64,000 nt of DNA from Williamwhitmania taraxaci (lineage in GTDB: Bacteria > Bacteroidota > Bacteroidia > Bacteroidales > Williamwhitmaniaceae), in assembly GCF_900096565.1 (NCBI RefSeq), contig NZ_FMYP01000008.1:1-64000 (forward strand). Direction: 5' to 3'. A program made the translations under genes and the position numbers. Within the stretch, counting starts at the first letter, position 1, and every line of letters begins with the position of its first letter. Below, in pieces: positions 1 through 6,011 of the stretch. The notes beneath the pieces were generated by a model. That model was given only the letters and a program-made list of their open reading frames with translations. It made no database searches and had not been told where the DNA came from.

Positions 1-162
1 CTTTGGCCACATGCTTATAATTTCATAGCAACTTACCACCGTAACAGAAGCCTTTTTGCAGGTTTTTGCCGCTGTATGGGGTCATGATTTAATCGTTGCT
101 CTGTGTTTGTTAGGGTTGCACTTCATCCTCGGGAGATTGTCTCTTTATTCCCTACTCCTCTT

Positions 163-246
163 ATGTGTTCTACTCAAAAAACTATGTGCTCGATGGAATG
201 CGCTGCAAAATAGGTTAATGTGATGTTTCGAACACATAGAACACAT
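163..246. repeat. Inverted and direct ATGTGTTC-type repeats
   Basis: ATGTGTTCTA at 163-172 is matched by its perfect reverse complement TAGAACACAT at 237-246. A second AACACAT lies directly before it (231-237), and a near copy ATGTGCTC lies at 184-191. The 10-bp arms separated by about 64 bp are too far apart for a terminator and look more like protein-binding sites. Binding by the neighbouring integrase or a regulator is only inference. Confidence 0.4.
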
Positions 247-434
247 GATTTCCGCTATTTTCACTCCCCTCATAAGTCCGAACAATACAGGTTTATCAAC
301 GCTTGATTCTGCTGTAATACGTCGTATTGCTTACTATAATTGCGATTAGGCAATTGGATGTTGAGCGTTCATTAATAGCTATATACGGAGGCTATTCAGT
401 TTGTTATCCTATTAGAATATGAGTAAGGTGCAGT

Positions 435-655
435 AAATGAGCGCTAAGTGAATTTTGGTCTATTTCTTTATCGCTCAATATCAGTAGTTTGCTACATTTT
501 GTGGTGTTATTAATACGCTGATTGTGTTATAATATGCATTAAATGAGCGCATAATATAATTTAACACATTTCATAGCGCTCAATATCAGTGATTTGATAT
601 AATTAATTGCATGTTTTTTAGTCTCGCTGTTTTGTAATACTCAGTAAATGAGCGC
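435..655. repeat. Hairpin-containing repeats at about 105-bp spacing
   Basis: The 10-mer AAATGAGCGC occurs at 435-444, 541-550 and 646-655, a spacing of 106 and 105 bp. In the first two units it is followed about 30 bp later by a complementary arm (CGCTCAATATCAGT at 472-485, GCGCTCAATATCAGT at 576-590), so each unit can fold into a hairpin with a GAGCGC/GCGCTC stem. The sequences between units are diverged but alignable, for example CGCTG followed by TAATA before the next 10-mer. The third unit has only its left arm before the integrase gene begins. Function unknown. Confidence 0.6.
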
Positions 656-704
656 AAATGGAGTTGTTGGGTTATTCATTGCGTGGATACAGATCACCAT
701 ACGA

Positions 705-1916
705 TTACTTGGATGTATTACTATCTACCTCTTCGAAGCATTTGTTAAGTGCATCAATTGCACTTTCCTTAGATTTTAGTGAGGTTTTGGCATAAATCTG
801 TGTGGTTTTCGAATCGTTGTGACCTAGTAGTTTTCTCACGGTTTCTAGATGAACCCCTGCATCAAGCAATTGCGTTGCAAAAGTATGTCTAGCGCAGTGA
901 AAAGTTATTGTCTTAGTAATGCCAACCAAATCCATTGCCTCTTTAAGATAACGGTTAAGTGGTTGGTTTGTATAAACTTTGAATAGTTTGTCTTCATCGA
1001 ATGTTTTATTGGGTATAAGTTCAAGAGCCATATTGCTAAGGGGTATTTGAATTGCCTCTTTAGTTTTGTGCATTACAAACTGTAGGTACGACTTGCTTGT
1101 TCCATTCTCACTGACGTGAATAATGTGCTTAAAGCGAAGCTCAGATATATCCTTAAATCGGATACCCGTGTAGCATGCAAAAAGAAAGGGAACTAAGGCT
1201 GTTTTGATCGTTTTATGCGTATTGGGACTATAGTGAATTGCTTTTAGTTTTAAGACCTCATCGTTTGTTAGGTATTCCCTTGTTCCATCCTGTGCCGAGA
1301 ATTTGAACTTTCTAAAAATATTGTCAGCGATCAGTTCTTCATTTATTGCCTTGTTTATTACTGCTTTCATAAAGGCGAATATTCTTGCCCTCGACGATTG
1401 GCTATTGCCATCCACAATGTTCATGTGTTCTTCAAATCGCTGTAAGAATGCAAGATCAATGCTTGTAAGAGAAATATCACCCTTTGCAAATTGCTTTACC
1501 TTGGATATACATGATTTACGAGTTCTATAGGTATCATAAGAACCATTATTTCGATACATTGACTCCACATATTCCGTTGCGTAATCTATAAATGACAAGG
1601 TTTTCTGGCTGTGCGGAACTTGATAGGCAACATCGAAAGCATCAAAGGTTAACTGTTTCCGGTTTATTCGGTATTCAAAGAGAATCTCCTCCGCTCGTTT
1701 AAGGCATGATTCAAGGGTCAGATTCTTGTTGAAATGGGCTGGGTCGCCCTTTCTTACCTTACCATTCTTTTTGTCCCAGTAGCTGGACTTAACGGAAATA
1801 CCAAGCGAAAACTTTTTGGTCTTCCGATTAATAGTAATTCTTAGGTAGAGTGGATTTGTTCCGTCTTTTCTCTTAAAATCTTCTCGAGAATAGATTTTTG
1901 CTGAGTAGCTTTCCAT
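705..1916 (-). CDS. Tyrosine recombinase / integrase (Bacteroidetes Arm-domain type)
   Basis: Site-specific recombinase of the phage-integrase family that cuts and rejoins DNA through a covalent 3'-phosphotyrosine. I prefer the start at 1916 (403 residues), which opens directly into an Arm-type DNA-binding domain (residues 1-90); an in-frame ATG at 1970 would add 18 residues and run through an 11-bp tandem repeat. A SAM-like core-binding domain follows (about 100-205), then the catalytic domain with Arg253 in TGIR, the HCAR box (His340, Arg343), a GH motif and Tyr375 as nucleophile. All catalytic residues are present, so it should be active. It lies 162 bp beyond the 3' end of tRNA-Gln, the usual arrangement for an element integrated at a tRNA gene. 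It could instead be a lone recombinase acting on the neighbouring repeats. Confidence 0.9.
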   Translation of the reverse strand: MESYSAKIYSREDFKRKDGTNPLYLRITINRKTKKFSLGISVKSSYWDKKNGKVRKGDPAHFNKNLTLESCLKRAEEILFEYRINRKQLTFDAFDVAYQVPHSQKTLSFIDYATEYVESMYRNNGSYDTYRTRKSCISKVKQFAKGDISLTSIDLAFLQRFEEHMNIVDGNSQSSRARIFAFMKAVINKAINEELIADNIFRKFKFSAQDGTREYLTNDEVLKLKAIHYSPNTHKTIKTALVPFLFACYTGIRFKDISELRFKHIIHVSENGTSKSYLQFVMHKTKEAIQIPLSNMALELIPNKTFDEDKLFKVYTNQPLNRYLKEAMDLVGITKTITFHCARHTFATQLLDAGVHLETVRKLLGHNDSKTTQIYAKTSLKSKESAIDALNKCFEEVDSNTSK

Positions 1917-1931
1917 AGAAATTGTTCTTAG

Positions 1932-1953
1932 CGATTGGGAAACGATTGGGAAA
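1932..1953. repeat. 11-bp tandem repeat upstream of the integrase
   Basis: CGATTGGGAAA occurs twice head to tail at 1932-1942 and 1943-1953, 16 bp upstream of the preferred integrase start. A one-helical-turn direct repeat here fits an integrase arm site or a repressor site. This is inference from position only. Confidence 0.5.
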
Positions 1954-2006
1954 CATTTCGCCAAAAACAATGGAAATAGGCCTTGAAATTCTTAAACCGA
2001 TAAAAG

Positions 2007-2034
2007 TAAAAAACCCCTGAAAGGGGCGTTTTTA
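2007..2034 (-). terminator. Terminator of tRNA-Gln
   Basis: A GC stem (CCCCT/AGGGG) flanked by A and T runs lies 45 bp beyond the 3' end of the tRNA-Gln gene. Read on the minus strand it ends in a T run, so it fits a rho-independent terminator for the tRNA transcript. Confidence 0.6.
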
Positions 2035-2078
2035 CTAATCTCGTTGAACATCAGTTTTGCAGACTGGAGTTTTAGAAG

Positions 2079-2149
2079 TTGACCTACCAGGATTCGAACC
2101 TGGACTAACTGAACCAAAATCAGTAGTGCTGCCATTACACCATAGGTCA
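2079..2149 (-). tRNA. tRNA-Gln (anticodon TTG)
   Basis: A 71-nt cloverleaf on the minus strand. The 7-bp acceptor stem pairs TGACCTA with TAGGTCA, followed by discriminator A. The anticodon stem ACTGA/TCAGT encloses the loop TTTTGGT, giving anticodon TTG. The T loop reads TTCGAAT. A well-formed promoter lies just upstream. Its 3' end faces the integrase gene, so it is the likely chromosomal attachment site. Confidence 0.95.
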
Positions 2150-2170
2150 GTGCCGCATTTTATTGCGGTG

Positions 2171-2201
2171 CAAATGTAATACAAATCCTCTTTTTTGCAA
2201 G
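2171..2201 (-). promoter_or_regulatory. Bacteroidota-type promoter of tRNA-Gln
   Basis: Read on the minus strand: CTTG (2201-2198), a 19-bp spacer, then TACATTTG (2178-2171). This matches the Bacteroidota sigma-70 consensus of a -33 TTG and a -7 TAnnTTTG. Transcription would begin around 2165, about 16 bp before the tRNA. Confidence 0.75.
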
Positions 2202-2217
2202 ATGTTTTCAAAAAAAA

Positions 2218-3837
2218 CTACTCTTTTCGAGCGATTTCTCTTAGCCCATTCTCCGTCATTTCGTAGTATTTGCCTGACATATAGCCCGAAACATAGGTGT
2301 GGCTATAGGGCGAATTGTCCAATAATTTTTTCGTGTTGGCATCAAAGTAAACAATGCTTCCCTCGGGAAGTGTTAAGTTGATGGTTCCCTTCTGAAACCG
2401 CCACTTGTTGGTTTTGGAGAAGGTTATCACGGGGTCGAGGTTGAGGGTGGTTCCATCCTGTGTAACCGAAATGTCCACTGCCTCAGCATTTACAATTGCT
2501 TCTGGCTTATTCTCGCCACAGGCAAACCGGTCGAGCCAAGCCGAGATGGGCTGATCTTTCCCGTTCTCTATGTTCAGGTTCGCTAGCCTAAGTAGGGTTT
2601 TTCCATCGGAGTAAAGGAAAAATGGTAGATCATCCGAATCGTCATCGTTTCGGGAGTTGAAATCGCAGCAGTCGTCTATCAATGCCATATCGTTGGCACG
2701 GATTATTAGGGTGTCTGTTTTTTGGGCTGTTATGCTTTGGTTGGTTTTTACCCAACTGTTCTTCTTAAACTCTTTTATTTCCGAGATGCTGAAGAATGTG
2801 CCCACAATTAGCGCTGCAAACCAGAGCCCAAGTGCACTGTAGCCAATAAGTCGGTCGTTGGCTTTGAACCGGAAGGCCAGCCGCAAACCAAGGTAAATGA
2901 GCCCCAGTGTTGGTATTAGAATAAGCGCGGTGGCAGGAATAGTAACGCCCCAGAATCCATCGGTTCCCACAAAAATTGCGGCAAGCTCTCTAATGTAAAT
3001 ATCGCAATGGGTAGTCATATTGGTTACTAGACTACCACCTGCATCAACAAACATTAGCATGAATAGCGCAATTACGAGTATTACTCCTACGGTAATAAAA
3101 ATTAGGGAGAATATGGCAAAAATTACCTTAATGAAAACTTTCAGAACCTTGACGATGGCCATGAGAAGTTCACCTAGGAAAAGTCCCAGTTTTTCCAAGA
3201 ATCCGCCATGTCCGGTACGGGCTTTCATGCTGCCCGATGCCTCTTTGAACTCCTGTGCTACCGAACTTTTTACACCGTTGATGTCGAATGGCTTACCATT
3301 CATCTCCATTAGCTGGCGATGCGATTTTGCCTTTGGAACAACTACCCACAAAATGAGATAGAGCAAAATGCCAAATCCATTAAACCAGTGATGCTTCAGT
3401 ATTGGGAAAACAAACAGGATAATGAAGGCCACACGGAACAGAATTGGGTCGGTATTGAAGTAGGTGCCAAGTCCGGAACAAACTCCCGCAAATACCCTGT
3501 TAGTTCCGTTGCGGTACAATCTTCGGGAATACCGTTCCCTTGGCTCCGCATTCTCTTTAGTTGTGGGTTCATCTCCAAACTCAATTTGGTCAGGAAGGCC
3601 AACGCGTTCGATTACTTTTCCAACAATATCAAAGGATATTGGCTTGGTGGAACCATCGTTTAGTTCCACTAATATTTCGGCAATTCGCGCCTCAATATCC
3701 TCTGTAATTTCAGAGGCATCTTTCCTTCCGGTTAGGTGCTTTCTAATATCGGATAAATAGGCACTAAGGCTATGGTGAGCGTTTTCTTCGAGTTGAAACG
3801 AAACTCCACCAACTGTTGCATGAATTATCTTTTCCAT
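2218..3837 (-). CDS. PspC-domain membrane protein, long form
   Basis: A 539-residue membrane protein that is last in a three-gene operon. The N-terminal 90 residues form a small domain shared with the upstream short PspC protein (cf. its 'DAYHILRTYL' with 'NAHHSLSAYL' here). A PspC domain follows (about 100-170, with the NRVFAGVCSGLG box and a membrane segment), then a linker, several hydrophobic helices (about 235-370), and a soluble beta-rich C-terminal part (about 385-539). PspC proteins take part in cell-envelope stress responses. The layout resembles the PspC and 'toastrack' envelope proteins linked to PadR regulators. The C-terminal assignment is inference. Confidence 0.8.
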   Translation of the reverse strand: MEKIIHATVGGVSFQLEENAHHSLSAYLSDIRKHLTGRKDASEITEDIEARIAEILVELNDGSTKPISFDIVGKVIERVGLPDQIEFGDEPTTKENAEPRERYSRRLYRNGTNRVFAGVCSGLGTYFNTDPILFRVAFIILFVFPILKHHWFNGFGILLYLILWVVVPKAKSHRQLMEMNGKPFDINGVKSSVAQEFKEASGSMKARTGHGGFLEKLGLFLGELLMAIVKVLKVFIKVIFAIFSLIFITVGVILVIALFMLMFVDAGGSLVTNMTTHCDIYIRELAAIFVGTDGFWGVTIPATALILIPTLGLIYLGLRLAFRFKANDRLIGYSALGLWFAALIVGTFFSISEIKEFKKNSWVKTNQSITAQKTDTLIIRANDMALIDDCCDFNSRNDDDSDDLPFFLYSDGKTLLRLANLNIENGKDQPISAWLDRFACGENKPEAIVNAEAVDISVTQDGTTLNLDPVITFSKTNKWRFQKGTINLTLPEGSIVYFDANTKKLLDNSPYSHTYVSGYMSGKYYEMTENGLREIARKE

Positions 3838-3847
3838 GGTTATGAGT

Positions 3848-4174
3848 CTATTGTTCGCGTATCTTTTTTACGGTATCCACCAGCTCTGTCCAAGCCTGGT
3901 CGAGGTCGGAGAGAAATTCTCGTCCTTTCTCGGTAATAGCGTAGTACTTCCTTGGTGGACCTTGAGTGCTCTCCTCCCAGCGGTAGCTGAGCAATCCCTG
4001 GTTCTTCTGCCTGGTGAGCAGCGGGTAGAGCGTTCCTTCCACCACAATCATTTCCGACTCCTTGAGCTGCTGAATGAGGGAGGAGGCATAGGCATCCTGC
4101 TTCGAAAGTATGGAGAGTATGCAGTACTCCAGCACGCCCTTTCGCATTTGGGCTTTTACGTTTTCTGCGTTCAT
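3848..4174 (-). CDS. PadR-family transcriptional regulator
   Basis: A 108-residue protein made almost wholly of a PadR winged helix-turn-helix: recognisable are the start 'LEYCILSILSKQDAYASSL', the turn 'VVEGTLYPLLTRQ' and the wing 'GPPRKYYAITEKGREFL'. PadR proteins are small dimeric repressors. The gene begins 5 bp after the short PspC gene and ends 10 bp before the long one, so it is co-transcribed with both and probably controls this operon. It lacks the longer C-terminal dimerisation domain of classical PadR, so it belongs to the short subfamily. Confidence 0.9.
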   Translation of the reverse strand: MNAENVKAQMRKGVLEYCILSILSKQDAYASSLIQQLKESEMIVVEGTLYPLLTRQKNQGLLSYRWEESTQGPPRKYYAITEKGREFLSDLDQAWTELVDTVKKIREQ

Positions 4175-4179
4175 GGCTC

Positions 4180-4761
4180 TTATTTTTTTTGTGAAAAGAC
4201 TTCGTTGAACTCGTTGGTTACCGCCTTACGGATATTCTCCACGGTTATGGGTTCGCCTCTCATCTCCAGCTTTTGTGCAGGGGTAATCGCTTTCGGTATG
4301 GCAATCCAGAGCACGAGGTAAATTAGAATACCGGTTCCAGCAAAGAGAACCCCAAGGACAAATAGCAGTCGGAAAATTATGGGGTCAATTCTCCAGTAAA
4401 GCGAAATACCAGAGCATACACCTCCTAGAATACGGTTTTCGGTATCGCGATAGATTCTCCGATACGCTCTGGGTGTAACTACCGTATTCGTATCCGCGAA
4501 TGTTTCGGCCTCATCGGGTTTTCCCATTATCTTAATAGCACTCTCAACCAACGAAATGGAAACTACCGTGCCAGCAACCTTTATGCTCGCCAGAAAAATT
4601 TCTGCAATACGGGACTCCATGTCGTCCAAGATTTCCCGCTTGCCCGGATCCTCAAATAAGTTGGCCTCCCACGACTCAAGGTAGGTTCTTAGAATATGGT
4701 ATGCATCCTCATCAATTACGAATGCTTGACCACCAATGTTAACGTTCATAGTGTTTTTCAT
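4180..4761 (-). CDS. PspC-domain membrane protein, short form
   Basis: 193 residues from the ATG at 4761 (MKNTMN), chosen because a further upstream ATG at 4785 would leave almost no leader behind the promoter at 4800-4833. The N-terminal about 95 residues form a soluble domain shared with the long PspC protein. The PspC domain follows (NRILGGVCSGISLYW) with one long hydrophobic stretch (GVLFAGTGILIYLVLW) that probably crosses the inner membrane. First gene of the pspC-padR-pspC operon. The role is inferred to be sensing or buffering envelope stress with its larger paralogue. Confidence 0.82.
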   Translation of the reverse strand: MKNTMNVNIGGQAFVIDEDAYHILRTYLESWEANLFEDPGKREILDDMESRIAEIFLASIKVAGTVVSISLVESAIKIMGKPDEAETFADTNTVVTPRAYRRIYRDTENRILGGVCSGISLYWRIDPIIFRLLFVLGVLFAGTGILIYLVLWIAIPKAITPAQKLEMRGEPITVENIRKAVTNEFNEVFSQKK

Positions 4762-4799
4762 ATCTTTTAGAATTAGGTGATGCACTGAATATGGTTATG

Positions 4800-4833
4800 C
4801 AAACATACAATTAAATATTACTACCATGCACAA
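4800..4833 (-). promoter_or_regulatory. Candidate promoter of the pspC-padR operon
   Basis: On the minus strand a -7 element TATGTTTG (4807-4800) is preceded at 23 bp by TTG (4833-4831). The spacer is slightly longer than the usual 19-21 bp. Transcription would start near 4793, about 30 bp before the ATG at 4761. The rest of 4762-5084 holds nothing else that I recognise. Confidence 0.5.
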
Positions 4834-5084
4834 CAAGGTAGTAAAAATGTGACAATATTTTGACGAACGGATGCTTTATTGTTTCAAATTTGGATGGCGC
4901 GTTTGGTAGGAACGCATTAAGGTGCTGTAGATGTTGTATATAGTGAAAAGTTGTTTTGTCACTTCTGTTGTGCTGATAATTCGTTCGATCCATTTTATAT
5001 TGAATTGTAAGGGAAATTTTTTTGGATGTCGGTTAATCGGCAGAGAGTCTTTTTGTTTTTCCTAAATTGCCAAAAATTTGACGT

Positions 5085-5900
5085 ATGAGCAGTGTAGGTG
5101 TTTTACGGAAAATGAAGGTGGCGTATGCCGTTGGTGATCCTCAGGTAAACTATACCCTTGTGCTCGACAATGAGGATATTCCCATGAATAGGCTACTTGG
5201 AACGGCCATTCGATTGTCGTGGACAAATCGTATTCTGTGCCTGAATTGTGGTAAAACCACAAAGAAGAGTTTTGGCCAAGGCTACTGTTATCCCTGCTTT
5301 ATTAAGATACCGGAAACGGAGGCTTGTGTTCTTAGGCCGGAGTTGTGTCGTGCTCACCTTGGCGAAGCTCGCAACATGCAATGGGCCGAGCAACATTGTC
5401 TTGCCGATCATTATGTTTACCTGGCAGTTTCCGGTGGGCTAAAGGTTGGGGTAACCCGTAAAAGCCAAATACCTATACGGTGGATTGATCAAGGAGCCTC
5501 TCGGGCAGTTCGCATTGCGCAACTTCCCAACCGATTTTTGGCCGGATCGTTGGAGGTTGCGCTCAAGGCATACTTTTCCGATAAGACCGATTGGCGCAAG
5601 ATGCTCCGAGGTGTTGAACCCGAGGAGATTGATTTGGCTGGACAACGAACACTTTCGCGGGAGCTTTTTCCACAGAATCTGCTTGATTATTTTCTTCCTT
5701 CCGACGAGATTTATGAGATTAACTATCCCGTGTTGGAGTATCCTACCATCCTTAATTCGGTCAATCTTGAGAAGGTGGGGATAGTTGAGGGCGTTTTAAC
5801 CGGTATTCGAGGACAATACATTATGCTCGACAAGCAAAGGGTTATGAATATTAGGACATTTAGTGGGTATGAAATAATTTTTGAAAAGGTTGATTTGTAG
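5085..5900 (+). CDS. DUF2797 family protein with a zinc-ribbon-like segment
   Basis: A 271-residue cytoplasmic protein with the features of the DUF2797 family. Residues about 53-70 hold two CxxC pairs (CLNCG and CYPCF) fit to bind zinc. Further Cys and His residues follow (CRAHL, QHCLADH). The segment 'HYVYLAVSGGLKVGVTRK' resembles the start of GIY-YIG-like folds, where a YV...KVG strand pair precedes an Arg-bearing helix; this comparison is mine and unproven. It stands alone between the divergent pspC operon and a convergent sensor gene, with a shared terminator after it. Biological role unknown. Confidence 0.8.
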   Translation: MSSVGVLRKMKVAYAVGDPQVNYTLVLDNEDIPMNRLLGTAIRLSWTNRILCLNCGKTTKKSFGQGYCYPCFIKIPETEACVLRPELCRAHLGEARNMQWAEQHCLADHYVYLAVSGGLKVGVTRKSQIPIRWIDQGASRAVRIAQLPNRFLAGSLEVALKAYFSDKTDWRKMLRGVEPEEIDLAGQRTLSRELFPQNLLDYFLPSDEIYEINYPVLEYPTILNSVNLEKVGIVEGVLTGIRGQYIMLDKQRVMNIRTFSGYEIIFEKVDL

Positions 5901-5960
5901 GTATACCGGTTTTTGAGTTCCTCTTCTTGCGAGTAATAAAATAGACAGATTATATTCAGA

Positions 5961-5990
5961 AAAAAAGCCACTGGTTTTCCAGTGGCTTTT
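5961..5990. terminator. Bidirectional terminator
   Basis: AAAAGCCACTGG pairs with CCAGTGGCTTTT around a short T loop (stem 5963-5974 with 5979-5990). It is symmetrical, with A and T runs on both sides, and lies between two convergent genes, so it can serve both. Confidence 0.85.
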
Positions 5991-6011
5991 ACTTCGCTAT
6001 ACACAATGTGG

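Larger units (their letters stand above)
1..704. other. Repeat-rich non-coding region left of the integrase
   Basis: I see no convincing gene here. The region is AT-rich and carries two sets of repeats, listed separately: AACACAT-type direct and inverted copies at 163-246, and three hairpin-forming repeats spaced about 105 bp apart at 435-655. It lies directly beyond the 3' end of the integrase gene. If the integrase belongs to an integrative element entering at tRNA-Gln, this is the first non-coding stretch inside that element. No copy of the tRNA-Gln 3' end was seen here, so the far attachment site would lie outside the window. Confidence 0.6.

Noticed and set aside
435-655. Integron attC array or CRISPR
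   Set aside because: No GTTRRRY core site, no gene cassettes between units, only three units, and the integrase is of the phage type, not IntI.
4811-4993. 60-residue minus-strand frame between the pspC operon and the DUF2797 gene
   Set aside because: Overlaps the candidate pspC promoter region and shows no family features.
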